A DNA stretch of 64,000 nucleotides from Herbaspirillum rhizosphaerae (GCF_001189965.1 NZ_LFLU01000010.1:62001-126000), one strand, 5' to 3'; numbered from the stretch's first letter, positions 1 through 10,077 are shown. Numbers and translations: made by a program. The notes: generated by a model not told the origin, from the letters alone.

Positions 1-784
1 CCACGGCGCGGCAGGCGAAGCATTGCTCGGTCTGCGTTTCCTGCAATTGCGGGTTGAGCGCGGTGCGGTAGTCGAAGACGAAGCAGTCGCCCTGATAATG
101 CGCGCCGCCGACTTCTTCAAAGTACTTGAGAATACCGCCCTCGAGCTGATAGACGCTGTCGTAGCCGATGTTTTGCATGTGGATGGCGGCTTTTTCGCAG
201 CGGATGCCGCCGGTGCAGAAGGTCACCACGGTCTTGTCGTTCAGCTCGTCCTTGTGATCGGCGATCACTTGCGGAAACTCGGTGAATTTTTCGATGCGGT
301 AGTCGATGGTGTTTTCAAAGGTGCCGACATCGACCTCAAAGGCGTTGCGCGTATCGACCATGACCACAGGTTTGCCGTTGTCGTCATGGCCCTGATCGAG
401 CCAGCGCTTGAGCGTTTTGGCTTCGACGAAGGGCGCGCGGCCTTCTTCCGGCTTGATCAGCGGATGCTTCATGGTGATGATCTCGGCCTTGAGCTTGACC
501 AGCATGCGGTTGAACGGCTGGTGTTCGGAGAAGCTTTCCTTGACCTGGATGTCGGCAAAACGCGCGTCGGCGCGCAGCCAGGTTAAAAAGGCGTCGATAT
601 CGGCGCGCTTGCCGGCGAGGAACAGGTTGATGCCTTCGGGGCTCAGGATGACGGTGCCGCGCAGCTTGTGCTGCTGGCAGAATGCCAGAAACACTGGGCG
701 CTTTTCGGCGGTGTCGTTGAAGGTGATGAATTTATAGGCCGCGATGTTGACGTACGAATTTGCGGTTTCTTGCATTTGTTGCAT
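1..784 (-). CDS. trhO: tRNA uridine(34) hydroxylase TrhO, C-terminus cut by window edge
   Basis: Rhodanese-fold enzyme of the YceA/TrhO family, which performs oxygen-dependent 5-hydroxylation of uridine 34 in certain tRNAs. Reading from ATG at 784 gives 261 residues without a stop before the window edge. The N-terminal acylphosphatase-like part contains the family segment around [12 protein letters not shown], and the rhodanese loop is CTGGIRC with Cys190 as the predicted catalytic residue. A Cys-x-x-Cys pair (CFAC) lies at the cut end, as in the family. A second in-frame ATG at 775 is possible. It is divergent from dnaE. The family assignment is confident; the 3' end is simply not in the window. 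Confidence 0.93.
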   Translation of the reverse strand, partial: MQQMQETANSYVNIAAYKFITFNDTAEKRPVFLAFCQQHKLRGTVILSPEGINLFLAGKRADIDAFLTWLRADARFADIQVKESFSEHQPFNRMLVKLKAEIITMKHPLIKPEEGRAPFVEAKTLKRWLDQGHDDNGKPVVMVDTRNAFEVDVGTFENTIDYRIEKFTEFPQVIADHKDELNDKTVVTFCTGGIRCEKAAIHMQNIGYDSVYQLEGGILKYFEEVGGAHYQGDCFVFDYRTALNPQLQETQTEQCFACRAV

Positions 785-816
785 GGTGATATTGCCTAAG
801 TCTTTGAATTAACAGC

Positions 817-822
817 ATTATA
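817..822 (-). promoter_or_regulatory. Candidate -10 box for trhO
   Basis: TATAAT on the minus strand, about 33 bases upstream of the trhO ATG. No convincing -35 hexamer is seen at 16-18 bases, so the assignment rests on the perfect -10 and its position only. Confidence 0.3.
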
Positions 823-990
823 AACGCCCCGAGGCCATTCTGCGCCGCACGCGTGCAGCAATTTGCGGGATCCATGATGCAAATCAAACAGCGTCGACCG
901 AGACCGTCTTCCGGGTATGTTGTTGTCTTGTGATTGCTAATCGTAAATTCCACCTGAGCGGCATGTCACGGCACGGTAAAATATGGCCCT

Positions 991-3900
991 ATGACTACAC
1001 CGCAATTCGTTCATCTACGGCTCCATTCCGAGTATTCCATCGTCGACGGCCTGGTCCGCATCGACGATGTTGTCAAAGCAGCAGCAAAAGACGGTCAGGC
1101 GGCCCTGGCGATCACCGACCTGGCGAACCTGTTCGGCATGGTCAAGTTCTACAAAGGCGCGCGCGGCAAAGGCGTCAAGCCGATCGCCGGCTGCGACGTC
1201 TGGATCAGCAACGACGACGACCGCGACAAGCCGTCGCGCCTGCTGCTGCTGGTCAAGAACCATCACGGCTATCTGCAGCTGTGCGACCTGCTCAGCAAAG
1301 CCTGGCTGACCAACCTGCACCGCGGCCGCGCCGAAATCCGCCCCGAGTGGCTGGAACAATTGCGCCACGAAGACGGCGGCAACGGGCTGATCGCACTGTC
1401 CGGCGCCCATTTCGGCGATGTCGGCATTGCCATTGAGAACGGCAACGTGGCTGCAGCCGAACGCTGCGCACAACGCTGGAGCGAGTTCTTCCCCGGCGCT
1501 TTTTATGTGGAAATCCAGCGCGCCAACCAGCCCAACATGGATATCCAGGTGCGCCAGTCGGTCGCCCTGGCGGCGCGCCTCGGCTTGCCCGTGGTGGCGA
1601 CGCATCCGATCCAGTTCCTGTCGCAGGATGAATTCGTCGCCCACGAGGCGCGCACCTGTATCGCCGAAGGCGAGATCCTGGCCAATGCGCGCCGTGTGCG
1701 CCGCTTCAACGACCAGCAGGATTTCAAATCCCAGGCCGACATGGCCGCGCTGTTCGCCGACTTGCCGGGCGCCATACAAAACACTATCGAGATCGCCAAG
1801 CGCTGCAACCTGACGCTGACGCTGGGCAAGCCGCAGTTGCCGAACTTCCCGACGCCGGACGGCATGACCATCGACGACTTCCTGGTCGCTGAAACCAAGG
1901 TCGGCCTGGAAGCGCGCCTCAAGCACCTGTTCCCGGACGAAGCGCGGCGCGAGAAGGAACGCCCGCGCTACGAGGCGCGCCTGAAGTTCGAGAACGACAC
2001 CATCATCAAGATGAAATTCCCGGGCTACTTCCTGATCGTGGCCGACTTCATCCAGTGGGCCAAGAACAACGGCGTGCCGGTCGGGCCGGGCCGGGGTTCA
2101 GGCGCCGGTTCGCTGGTGGCGTATTCGCTCTCGATTACCGATCTGGATCCGCTGGAATACAACCTGCTGTTCGAGCGCTTCCTGAACCCTGAGCGGGTTT
2201 CCATGCCCGACTTCGACATCGACTTTTGCCAGGAAGGCCGCGACCGCGTCATTCAGTACGTGAAGGACCGCTACGGCAAGGAGGCGGTCTCGCAGATCGC
2301 CACCTTCGGCACCATGGCGGCCAAGGGCGCGGTGCGCGACGTCGGCCGCGTGCTCGATCTGGGCTACAACTTCTGCGACGGCATTTCCAAGCTGATCCCG
2401 TTCAAGCCGGGCAAGCTGGTGACGCTGGCCGACGCCATCGAAGAAGAGCCGCTGCTGAAAGAACGGCTGGAAAACGAAGACGAAGTGAAGCAGCTGATGG
2501 GCCTGGCCCAGCAGGTCGAAGGCATCGCCCGCAACATCGGCATGCACGCCGGGGGCGTGTTGATCGCCCCGGGCAAGCTGACCGATTTCTGTCCTCTCTA
2601 CACCCAGGGCGGCGACGCCGGCGTGGTGTCGCAGTACGACAAGGACGACGTCGAAGCCGTCGGCCTGGTGAAGTTCGACTTTCTGGGCCTGACCACGCTG
2701 ACCATCCTCGACCGCGCGGTGCGCTATATCAAGCAGCTCGATCCGAACATGGCCGATTTCGACCTGGCCAAGCTGCCGTTGACCGACCGCGCATCGTACG
2801 ACCTGCTGACCAAGGCCAAGACGGTCGCCGTGTTCCAGCTTGAAAGCCGCGGCATGCAAGGCATGCTGAAGGACGCGCGTCCCGACCGCTTCGAAGACAT
2901 TATTGCGCTGGTGGCGCTCTACCGTCCGGGCCCGATGGACCTGATTCCCGACTTCTGCAAACGTAAGCACGGCGAAAAGTTCGACTATCCCGATCCGCGT
3001 ACCGAAGGCATTCTGTCCGAAACCTACGGCATCATGGTGTATCAGGAGCAGGTGATGCAGATGGCGCAGGTGGTCGGCGGCTACTCGCTCGGCGGCGCCG
3101 ACTTGCTGCGCCGCGCGATGGGTAAGAAGAAGGCCGAAGAGATGGCCGAGCACCGCAATATCTTCCGTGCCGGCGCCGCCAAAGACGGCCTGTCGCAGGA
3201 AAAGGCCGATGACATCTTCGACCTGATGGAAAAGTTCGCGGGCTACGGCTTCAACAAGTCGCACGCCGCCGCCTACGCGCTGCTGTCGTATCACACCGCT
3301 TACCTCAAGGCCCATCATCCCGCAGCGTTCATGGCAGCCAACTTGTCGCTCGCCATGGACGACACCGAAAAGATCAAGATCCTGGTTGAAGACGCACTCG
3401 ACGTCTGCGGCCTGGGCTTGCTGCCGCCCGACATCAACCTGTCGGATTACCGCTTTACGCCGGTCGGCGAGCCGGGCAAGAAGGCCATGCAGATCCGCTA
3501 TGGCCTCGGCGCCGTCAAGGGCTCCGGCCAGAGCGCGATCGAAGCCATCATCGCCGCACGCCAGGAAGGCGGCGCGTTCAAGGACTTGTTCGACTTCGCC
3601 AAGCGCGTCGACAAGCGCCAGATCAACCGCCGCACGGTCGATTCGCTGATCCGCGCCGGCGCCTTCGATTGTTTCGGCGTTGACCGCGCGATCCTGCAAG
3701 CCTCGGTCGGCCTGGCCTGGGAAAACGCCGAGCAGCTGGAAGCTTCGGCCAACCAGGTCAGCCTGTTCGGCGGCGACGACAGCGACCTTGAAACACCGCT
3801 CGAATACGTGGAAGTGCGTCCGTGGACCGACAAGCAACGCCTCACCGAAGAAAAGACCGCGCTCGGCTTCTACCTCTCCGGCCACCTGTTCGACGCCTAT

Positions 3901-4452
3901 GAGAAGGAAGTGCGCCAGTTCGTGCGCACCAAGATTTCCAGCCTGGAACCCTCGCGCGATCCGCGCTCGCTGGCCGGCATCATCACCGGCATCCGCGTGC
4001 AGATGACCCAGCGCGGCAAGCTGCTGATCGTGTCGCTCGATGACGGCAGCGGCACGGTCGACGTCACCGTCTATGGCGAACTGGCTGAGCCGAACAAGGC
4101 CTTTTTCAAGGAAGACGAATTGCTGATCGTGCAAGGCAAAGTATCGGAAGACCGCTTCAACGGCGGCTTGCGCATCTCTGCCGAAAAGGTCATGGACATC
4201 GGCGCCGCGCGTATTCAGTATGGGCAACGGGTCGTGGTGTCGCTCAACAAGAGCATCGATCCGGCGTATCTGCGCGACACCTTGTCAACATATCGTCAGG
4301 AGCAGGGCTTACCCTTCGTCATGAAATATGTACAGTCCGGCGTGGGTTGCGAAGTGGTGCTCGGAGACGCCTGGCGCGTTGTGCCCAGCGATGGCCTGCA
4401 GTCGTCGCTGCGAGAGTCATTCGGGCAAGAAGCAGTTGTCGTTGAATATTAA
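991..4452 (+). CDS. dnaE: DNA polymerase III subunit alpha
   Basis: Replicative polymerase catalytic subunit, 1153 residues, close to the usual ~1160. The N-terminal PHP domain starts with FVHLRLHSEYSIVDGL. The palm carries the catalytic pair in PDFDIDF (Asp409 and Asp411) and the third carboxylate in LVKFDFLGL (about Asp563). The C-terminal part contains the OB-fold region (about residues 990-1080, ITGIRVQMTQRGKLL). It acts in the replisome with the beta clamp, epsilon and tau. It stands alone; the 3' flank holds a short imperfect hairpin (4458-4480) without a T tract. Identification is secure. Confidence 0.98.
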   Translation: MTTPQFVHLRLHSEYSIVDGLVRIDDVVKAAAKDGQAALAITDLANLFGMVKFYKGARGKGVKPIAGCDVWISNDDDRDKPSRLLLLVKNHHGYLQLCDLLSKAWLTNLHRGRAEIRPEWLEQLRHEDGGNGLIALSGAHFGDVGIAIENGNVAAAERCAQRWSEFFPGAFYVEIQRANQPNMDIQVRQSVALAARLGLPVVATHPIQFLSQDEFVAHEARTCIAEGEILANARRVRRFNDQQDFKSQADMAALFADLPGAIQNTIEIAKRCNLTLTLGKPQLPNFPTPDGMTIDDFLVAETKVGLEARLKHLFPDEARREKERPRYEARLKFENDTIIKMKFPGYFLIVADFIQWAKNNGVPVGPGRGSGAGSLVAYSLSITDLDPLEYNLLFERFLNPERVSMPDFDIDFCQEGRDRVIQYVKDRYGKEAVSQIATFGTMAAKGAVRDVGRVLDLGYNFCDGISKLIPFKPGKLVTLADAIEEEPLLKERLENEDEVKQLMGLAQQVEGIARNIGMHAGGVLIAPGKLTDFCPLYTQGGDAGVVSQYDKDDVEAVGLVKFDFLGLTTLTILDRAVRYIKQLDPNMADFDLAKLPLTDRASYDLLTKAKTVAVFQLESRGMQGMLKDARPDRFEDIIALVALYRPGPMDLIPDFCKRKHGEKFDYPDPRTEGILSETYGIMVYQEQVMQMAQVVGGYSLGGADLLRRAMGKKKAEEMAEHRNIFRAGAAKDGLSQEKADDIFDLMEKFAGYGFNKSHAAAYALLSYHTAYLKAHHPAAFMAANLSLAMDDTEKIKILVEDALDVCGLGLLPPDINLSDYRFTPVGEPGKKAMQIRYGLGAVKGSGQSAIEAIIAARQEGGAFKDLFDFAKRVDKRQINRRTVDSLIRAGAFDCFGVDRAILQASVGLAWENAEQLEASANQVSLFGGDDSDLETPLEYVEVRPWTDKQRLTEEKTALGFYLSGHLFDAYEKEVRQFVRTKISSLEPSRDPRSLAGIITGIRVQMTQRGKLLIVSLDDGSGTVDVTVYGELAEPNKAFFKEDELLIVQGKVSEDRFNGGLRISAEKVMDIGAARIQYGQRVVVSLNKSIDPAYLRDTLSTYRQEQGLPFVMKYVQSGVGCEVVLGDAWRVVPSDGLQSSLRESFGQEAVVVEY

Positions 4453-4514
4453 TAAACCCGGAATCGGCAATCGGTTCCGGAATAAAGGATGGTCGGCTTT
4501 ACCGGCAAGAACAT

Positions 4515-5516
4515 ATGACTCAAGATAATTCTGTAGAACATACTGGTGCGACGTCGGGGGACGAAGCGCTGCATATCGCATTTGGTGTCGACAGCAGCTA
4601 TTTCCGCGGGATGGGCGTTGCGATTGCGTCCGCCATCAAGAACAATCCGGGGATGCGTTTCGTATTCCACGTTTTTGCGTTCTCCGTCTCGGACGACAGC
4701 CGCCGTCGCATCGTGCAACTGGAAGCGCACTACGCGACCGAGATCCGCATCCATGTGCTGGATCCGCACGTGCTGGATGCGTTCAGAGGTTTTCCTTGCT
4801 TCGCGCAGCATCATCTGGGGACATTCATCCGCCTGCTGATCCCCGATCTGCTGCAAGGCGTGACAAAGCGCGTTCTGTATCTTGACGCCGATTTGCTTTG
4901 TCTCGGCCCGATGGACGAATTGTTGAGCATGGATCTCGATGGCTGCATCGCCGCGGCCGTGCACGATCAGCTTGAAACGACCGCCAGCACGCAGATCGCT
5001 GCGCTGGGATTGCCGGTGGCGGAGTATTTCAACGCCGGGGTCATGTACATCAATGTCGATAACTGGGTTGCGCACGATACGCAAGTGAAGGCATTGACGG
5101 TCTTGTCGACGCAGGAACTGGTGTTTGCAGATCAGGACGCACTGAACGTGGCGTTGAACGGGCGCATCAGGTTCATCGACGAAAAATGGAATTATCGTTA
5201 TCACCTCGTGGATTTCCTGAGCCGGGGGCACAAGACGCTGGACGTTGTCAGGCCGGTGGTATTCATGCATTTCACCGGCCCGGTCAAGCCATGGCACGAT
5301 TGGTGCCTGCATGAAGCGAAAACGATTTTCATCGGCTATCAGAATTTATCCGCCTGGGCGGACATGCCGTTGGATCAACCCAAAAGCGCCAGGGAACTGA
5401 AGCTGTTTTCCAAGTTTCTCGTCAAGCAAGGCCGGACGTTGGAAGGGATTGGCTGGCATGTGAAATATCTGTGGAGACGTTCTGCCGTCAGCCAAAAGAT
5501 GCCGGGTAAAAAGTGA
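4515..5516 (+). CDS. Family 8 glycosyltransferase, LPS outer core (copy 1)
   Basis: Retaining GT8 transferase, 333 residues, probably adding hexose to the lipopolysaccharide outer core (WaaI/WaaJ/WaaO-like), on the cytoplasmic face of the inner membrane. The N-terminal nucleotide-binding start is HIAFGVDSSYFRGMGVAIAS. The metal/UDP-sugar binding DxD is Asp124-Ala-Asp126 in LYLDADLL, and the late motif HFTGPVKPW is also typical. It is followed by the ligase gene on the same strand and has a same-length paralogue at 7967-8968 on the opposite strand. The sugar donor and acceptor cannot be told from sequence. The Shine-Dalgarno before ATG 4515 is weak. Confidence 0.9.
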   Translation: MTQDNSVEHTGATSGDEALHIAFGVDSSYFRGMGVAIASAIKNNPGMRFVFHVFAFSVSDDSRRRIVQLEAHYATEIRIHVLDPHVLDAFRGFPCFAQHHLGTFIRLLIPDLLQGVTKRVLYLDADLLCLGPMDELLSMDLDGCIAAAVHDQLETTASTQIAALGLPVAEYFNAGVMYINVDNWVAHDTQVKALTVLSTQELVFADQDALNVALNGRIRFIDEKWNYRYHLVDFLSRGHKTLDVVRPVVFMHFTGPVKPWHDWCLHEAKTIFIGYQNLSAWADMPLDQPKSARELKLFSKFLVKQGRTLEGIGWHVKYLWRRSAVSQKMPGKK

Positions 5517-5578
5517 GGGATGCGGATTCTCTTCTCTCTTGTACGCACGACGTCTTATCGCCATTCTAGGAGTTTTCA

Positions 5579-6841
5579 TTGAATTACCTGAAGCTGCCGG
5601 TCATTGTTCTGGTGACCTTGTTTTATGCTTTCGCTTTGGTCGTGGATCGATCTGCAGGCGTGGTTTACTCCCTGCTGCTGCTGCTGGCGTTCGCCGGCAT
5701 CGTGCTCCGCGCCCGGCCGGAACAGAAGTCTTTTTTTGATCTGCTGAAAGAGTACTGGCCGCTGATGCTGGCCATGGCGACGCCATTGATCGCAGTCGTG
5801 GCGCACCAGCTGTCGACCGGCCATTTCGCAGGCAGAAGCTACGATGCCCAGTCGCGACTGGCCTTGTTTGCGCTGGTTTTCTGGGTGATGCTGTTTATCC
5901 CTCTTCAGTACATGAAGCAGGTGCAATGGGGATTGATCGTCGGCATCGTCCTCGCTGCGATTAAGATTTACATCCTCACCGAAGGCGGGAAGACGCGCTA
6001 CGGTACGGATTTCATTCCCATCATCATCTTTGCCGAACTGGTTTTGTTAATGAGCGTTTTTGCAGTGTTCTCGATCGCATGGGATAAAAAGCATAACCGG
6101 GTGCTGGCTGCCTTGAAGGTCTTGGTCTTGCTGGTCGGCTTCTACGTGGCCTATTTGTCGCAGTCGCGAGGTGTATGGGCGACGATTCCGGTCTTTGCCA
6201 TCATCGCGGGCATCGCCGTGAGGAATATTCCATCGGCATACAAAATCGGCGTAGCAGTGCTGTTCGCATTGTGTATCGGGGGCGTTTTCCAGTACGGCAG
6301 CATTCTCAAGGAACGGGTGAGCGTTGCTGAAACTGATATCCAGCAATACACCAGCGGCACGCAGGTGGATACGTCGCTCGGCATACGCTTTCAACTGTGG
6401 CGGGGATCCTGGATCTTGTTCAAGGAACACCCGGTGTTCGGCGTCGGTATTGAAAACTATCCTGCAGCGCTCAAGGATTTGGCGGAACGGAAGATCATCA
6501 GTCCTTTTTCGGCAAGCCTCCCGCATTCGCACAATGAAATTCTTTTCATGATGGCGCGGCTCGGTATTTTCGGACTGCTCTCGGTTCTTGCGGTGTATTT
6601 CGTTCCGTTCTATTACTTCGCCAGGGACATCCGCCATCGGGATTCCGAAGTCAGATGCGCGGCCGCCATGGGTTTGGCGTTGTCGCTGGGGTTCTTTACC
6701 CTCGGGTTGGTCGACGTGGTCTTCTTGTGGTGGGAATGCTATCCGTACTACGCCATCAGCACGGCCTTCTTCCTCGCGTATATAGTCAAACGCAAGAATT
6801 TGCTGGCGCAGCAGGCGCCGGCAAACGGCGTCGCGGCCTGA
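5579..6841 (+). CDS. waaL: O-antigen ligase / Wzy-like polymerase family membrane protein
   Basis: Polytopic inner-membrane protein of 420 residues with about ten hydrophobic segments, of the O-antigen ligase (Wzy_C) family. It would join undecaprenyl-linked O-antigen to lipid A-core on the periplasmic side. Visible family marks are the SQSRGVW segment near residue 190 and, in the large periplasmic loop, GVGIENYPAAL followed by LPHSHNEILF, whose His is characteristic. The start is a TTG placed 6 bases after a TAGGAG ribosome site; no ATG fits better. It lies 62 bases after GT8 copy 1 and converges with the GT9 gene. WaaL is favoured over Wzy by the core-transferase neighbourhood, but this is inference. 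Confidence 0.82.
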   Translation: MNYLKLPVIVLVTLFYAFALVVDRSAGVVYSLLLLLAFAGIVLRARPEQKSFFDLLKEYWPLMLAMATPLIAVVAHQLSTGHFAGRSYDAQSRLALFALVFWVMLFIPLQYMKQVQWGLIVGIVLAAIKIYILTEGGKTRYGTDFIPIIIFAELVLLMSVFAVFSIAWDKKHNRVLAALKVLVLLVGFYVAYLSQSRGVWATIPVFAIIAGIAVRNIPSAYKIGVAVLFALCIGGVFQYGSILKERVSVAETDIQQYTSGTQVDTSLGIRFQLWRGSWILFKEHPVFGVGIENYPAALKDLAERKIISPFSASLPHSHNEILFMMARLGIFGLLSVLAVYFVPFYYFARDIRHRDSEVRCAAAMGLALSLGFFTLGLVDVVFLWWECYPYYAISTAFFLAYIVKRKNLLAQQAPANGVAA

Positions 6842-6873
6842 CGGAGATTGCACCAGGCCTGCGTCGGGAAAAA

Positions 6874-7920
6874 TTACCGATGCGAGCCTGCTGCCTGCTT
6901 TTCGGCTATCCAAGCTTGTACGACCTCCATCACCGCGGCCGGTGTGATCGCCCGCATGCAATCGCAGGTGACTTTATCTCGCCTGCTGCAGCCCACGCAG
7001 CCGGCCTCAGCCATGCACAAGTTTTGCGCGCGTTTGCCGATGGCCGCCCAGCGACCCGGATGCATGGGGCGGGTAGGCGGGAACAGGCCGAGCGTGCGTT
7101 GTCCGATCGCCGCTGACAGGTGCAAGGGGCCGGTGCCGCTGGCGATGAGGCCATCTGCCTGATGGATGAAGCTGGTCAGTTGCGCGAGTGTCTGCGTGCC
7201 GCACACATTGCTGACATTCGGCAGGGCAACCAGTTCAGCCGCGTTTTCATTGAGCCATTCGCCTTCCTTCCCGCTTCCGGTCAGCCAGACATGCACCTGC
7301 GGTGATTTCCCCAGTTCTTTTGCCAGCGCCAGGTAGGACTCGATCGGCCACTCCCTGCCGTGACCGTTCGACTTCGCGTGCAGGATCAGATTGAATGCAT
7401 GCGGTGCGAACAAGACCTCGCTGGCGGCATCGTGAGGAATGTTGAAGTGGTAGTAGTCAGGAATCTCTTCACGGCTGGGGATGTGCTTGTCGCCATACGG
7501 GCGCAAGAACTCGAAGTTGATTTGTGATTCGTGATGCTCCGACAAGCCCTTGCTGAAACGCACGCGGCGATTGCAGTAAATCAGCTGATAGATTTTTTGG
7601 CGGGCGTTGCCGATGCGATGATGGATGCCGGCGCGGAATGACGCAATCGCCAGAGCGCGATCCGGTTGCGCCAGGATCACCGTATCGATGTCCGATTGCT
7701 TCAGGTAGCCGACCAGATCATTTTCAATCGTTTCGATCTCGACGACATCGTCGATGTCGTTGCAATAACGCACGACTTCGGCCGCATAGGCGCGGCACAG
7801 CAGCGTGATCCTGACGCCGGGATTGAGTTGCTTCAGGCGCGCCGCCATCGGCAGCGTCAGGATAACGTCGCCGATGTTGTCCTGGCGGCTGATGAGGATA
7901 TGTTTGCTGGTGATGGGCAT
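6874..7920 (-). CDS. Glycosyltransferase family 9 (heptosyltransferase-like)
   Basis: GT9 (ADP-heptose:LPS heptosyltransferase) family protein of 348 residues. The N-terminus has the GT-B acceptor fold start ILISRQDNIGDVILTLPMAARLK, and the C-terminal half has the nucleotide-sugar part with ASGTGPLHLSAAIGQRTLGLFPP. It also contains a Cys-rich stretch (AGCVGCSRRDKVTCDCM) near the C-terminus, as in some heptosyltransferases. It is the last gene of the minus-strand msbA-GT9-GT8-GT9 run, 46 bases after GT8 copy 2. Which core sugar it adds is unknown. Confidence 0.87.
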   Translation of the reverse strand: MPITSKHILISRQDNIGDVILTLPMAARLKQLNPGVRITLLCRAYAAEVVRYCNDIDDVVEIETIENDLVGYLKQSDIDTVILAQPDRALAIASFRAGIHHRIGNARQKIYQLIYCNRRVRFSKGLSEHHESQINFEFLRPYGDKHIPSREEIPDYYHFNIPHDAASEVLFAPHAFNLILHAKSNGHGREWPIESYLALAKELGKSPQVHVWLTGSGKEGEWLNENAAELVALPNVSNVCGTQTLAQLTSFIHQADGLIASGTGPLHLSAAIGQRTLGLFPPTRPMHPGRWAAIGKRAQNLCMAEAGCVGCSRRDKVTCDCMRAITPAAVMEVVQAWIAEKQAAGSHR

Positions 7921-7966
7921 TTCTATCGGCGGATCGGGTAGCGTTGTTCAGGTGTGACGTGCAAGC

Positions 7967-8968
7967 TTACTTCGCGGCGCGCTTGCGCAGATAGCGGATA
8001 TACCACTTCAGGCTTTCCAGCGGGCGGCCCTGGCGATACATGAAGCGCGAGTGCATGCGCATTTCCTTGGTGTTCTTCGGTTCCGGGTCGAGCGGCATGT
8101 CCGACCAGGGCGTCAGCGACAGGTACTTGCGGAACAGGTGGCGCGCATCGTGGCCGCTCCAGTCGGTCCACGGTTTGACCGCGCCGGCGAAGTGGACGAA
8201 CACCGCCTTGCCGACCGGGCGCAGGGCGAACTTGTTGACGTTCAGGTCGTGGATCAGGTCATACAGGTAATTCCAGCGCGGCGAGATATAGCGCGCCCGG
8301 CCGTTGAGCACGATATTGAGCGCATCCTGGTCGTTGAAACGCATGTCGGTCTTGCTGTCGAGCAGCGCATCCAGCGTTTGCTGCGTGATGTCTTCGCTGA
8401 TCCATTTTTCAATGTTGATGAAGATCACGCCGCCGTTGAAGTATTCATTGTGCTTCAGGCCCAGGGCGGCGACGCGGCGTTGCAGCGTGACCGGCGCATC
8501 CGGCACCACCACGGCGATGTCCTGGCTGATGTCCATGTCGACCATTTCGTCGAGCTTGTTGACGCACAGGATGTCGGCGTCCAGATACAGCACGCGGTCG
8601 GTTTGTCCCCGGAGCACGGTAGGGATCACCAGGCGCGTGAAGATCGACAGCGAGTAGTGGGAGTGGCCGAGGAAATGCGAAAACTGCGTGAACGACGCCA
8701 GGTCCAGCAAATGCAGCTGGGTGCTGACCGCATACATCTGTTCCAGCTGTTTCAGGCGGCGCTGATGCTCGTCGGAGACCTCGAACGCCAGCACGTGAAA
8801 GGTGAAATGCTGCCCCGGGTTGTTGGCTATGATGGACGAGATCGTGCCGCCCATCGCGCGGAAATAATTGTTGTCCACGCAAAAGGCGATGTGGAAGGAC
8901 GGCTTGCCGTTGCTGCCGACGGCCGGGGGTGTTCCTTGCGCTGCTTGCAGATTCTCTGGCTGATTCAT
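7967..8968 (-). CDS. Family 8 glycosyltransferase, LPS outer core (copy 2)
   Basis: Second GT8 transferase, 333 residues, the same length as copy 1 and clearly paralogous (shared HIAF-VD--YFR-MG start, LYLDADIL DxD motif, NEYFNGGVIFIN, and HFAGAVKPW). The start chosen is the ATG at 8968, whose first bases overlap the TGA of the upstream GT9 gene (ATGA), implying translational coupling; the open frame extends further upstream, but that is the shadow of the GT9 gene. It would add a hexose to the LPS core. Donor and acceptor are not predictable here. Confidence 0.9.
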   Translation of the reverse strand: MNQPENLQAAQGTPPAVGSNGKPSFHIAFCVDNNYFRAMGGTISSIIANNPGQHFTFHVLAFEVSDEHQRRLKQLEQMYAVSTQLHLLDLASFTQFSHFLGHSHYSLSIFTRLVIPTVLRGQTDRVLYLDADILCVNKLDEMVDMDISQDIAVVVPDAPVTLQRRVAALGLKHNEYFNGGVIFINIEKWISEDITQQTLDALLDSKTDMRFNDQDALNIVLNGRARYISPRWNYLYDLIHDLNVNKFALRPVGKAVFVHFAGAVKPWTDWSGHDARHLFRKYLSLTPWSDMPLDPEPKNTKEMRMHSRFMYRQGRPLESLKWYIRYLRKRAAK

Positions 8969-10077
8969 TGCATGGCTTTCATGACTTGTTCGACCGTGAC
9001 GGCCTTGACCCAGTCGCCGCGGCTCGGGGCCGTGATGACGGTGCTGTTGGCGCGGTCGATCGGGACCCACTCCGGATTCTTCTGGCGCATCAGTGCGATC
9101 ACCGGGACATGCACGGCATTGGCCAGGTGCATGACGGCAGTTTCCACCGAGATGATCAGGTCGCATTGCGCCAGGATCGCCGGCAGCTGGAAGAAGTTTT
9201 CTTCCGCGCTGAACAGCTCGGTGCGCTCCAGCTGATAGCCGCTGATCACCTGGCGCGCATGCGCCAGTTCCTGCGGCACGGCGTTGACGATGAAACTGCT
9301 GTCGCGCCATTTGTCCTGCTTTTTCATGGCGATGATCAGCTCGGCGACATGCTCCAGCGGCCAGCAGCGTTTTTTGGTTTTGGCGTAAGGATTGATGAAG
9401 ATCAGCTTGCCCGGATTGCCTTCGGCATTCCTGAAGCCCCATGCCGCCAGTTTTTCTTGTGCGTACTGCTGCCATTGCGCGGGGATGTCGACAAACGGAA
9501 ACCGCTCCGCCGCACCGACTTCCAGGCCGCTGAGTTGATGAAACCAGTGCGCGTAGACGTCGCTGATGTGCTGCGGATTGCTGCGGTCGACGGTATAGGG
9601 TGGAATCGCCGCATTCAGCTTGCGGTAGGCGAGCTGGTGATGCGGCTGGTAGAACTTGACGCGTTTCTTCATGCCGACGACCAATCCGTCCGGGCTGATG
9701 CTGCGCGCCAGGGCCGCGTACAGGTGCGGCCGCAGGGTCGCCAGCGAGACGACGATGGGGTAATGCTCCTGTTGCGCCTCCGCGATCGATTCCTGATACA
9801 GCGTCGGGCTGTAAGTGCGGGTGTAGATCTTGTTGAAGAACGGGCAGGCGGCGACCCAGTCGTACAGCGAATATTTTTGCAGATGCGGCCATTGCGAGGC
9901 GTCGCTGGTGCGGCGCACCTCATCCACCCACAAATCCACTTTCAGATGCGGATTGGCGCGCTGGAAGGCCTGGAAGAAATTCTGCAGATAAGTGAAATCT
10001 CCCAGCGCCAGGTGGGCGATGAACAGGATCTTGTCCGACTTTTTCAGCAGCTCTGCAGGAATGAGTGTCTGGGGCAT
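8965..10077 (-). CDS. Glycosyltransferase family 9 (heptosyltransferase-like)
   Basis: GT9-family protein of 370 residues, starting MPQTLIPAELLKKSDKILFIAHLALGDF. The C-terminal donor-binding part includes FINPYAKTKKRCWPLEHVAELI and the typical ISVETAVMHLANAVHVPVIAL. The start is the ATG at 10077, since the frame upstream is long but lacks family similarity. It overlaps GT8 copy 2 by 4 bases and lies 64 bases after msbA, so the three were probably transcribed together. It is divergent in sequence from the other GT9 in the window, so the two likely act on different core positions. Confidence 0.87.
   Translation of the reverse strand: MPQTLIPAELLKKSDKILFIAHLALGDFTYLQNFFQAFQRANPHLKVDLWVDEVRRTSDASQWPHLQKYSLYDWVAACPFFNKIYTRTYSPTLYQESIAEAQQEHYPIVVSLATLRPHLYAALARSISPDGLVVGMKKRVKFYQPHHQLAYRKLNAAIPPYTVDRSNPQHISDVYAHWFHQLSGLEVGAAERFPFVDIPAQWQQYAQEKLAAWGFRNAEGNPGKLIFINPYAKTKKRCWPLEHVAELIIAMKKQDKWRDSSFIVNAVPQELAHARQVISGYQLERTELFSAEENFFQLPAILAQCDLIISVETAVMHLANAVHVPVIALMRQKNPEWVPIDRANSTVITAPSRGDWVKAVTVEQVMKAMQ

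Noticed and set aside
4458-4480. CCGGAA/TTCCGG hairpin after dnaE
   Set aside because: Only six pairs and no T tract on either strand; not convincing as a terminator.
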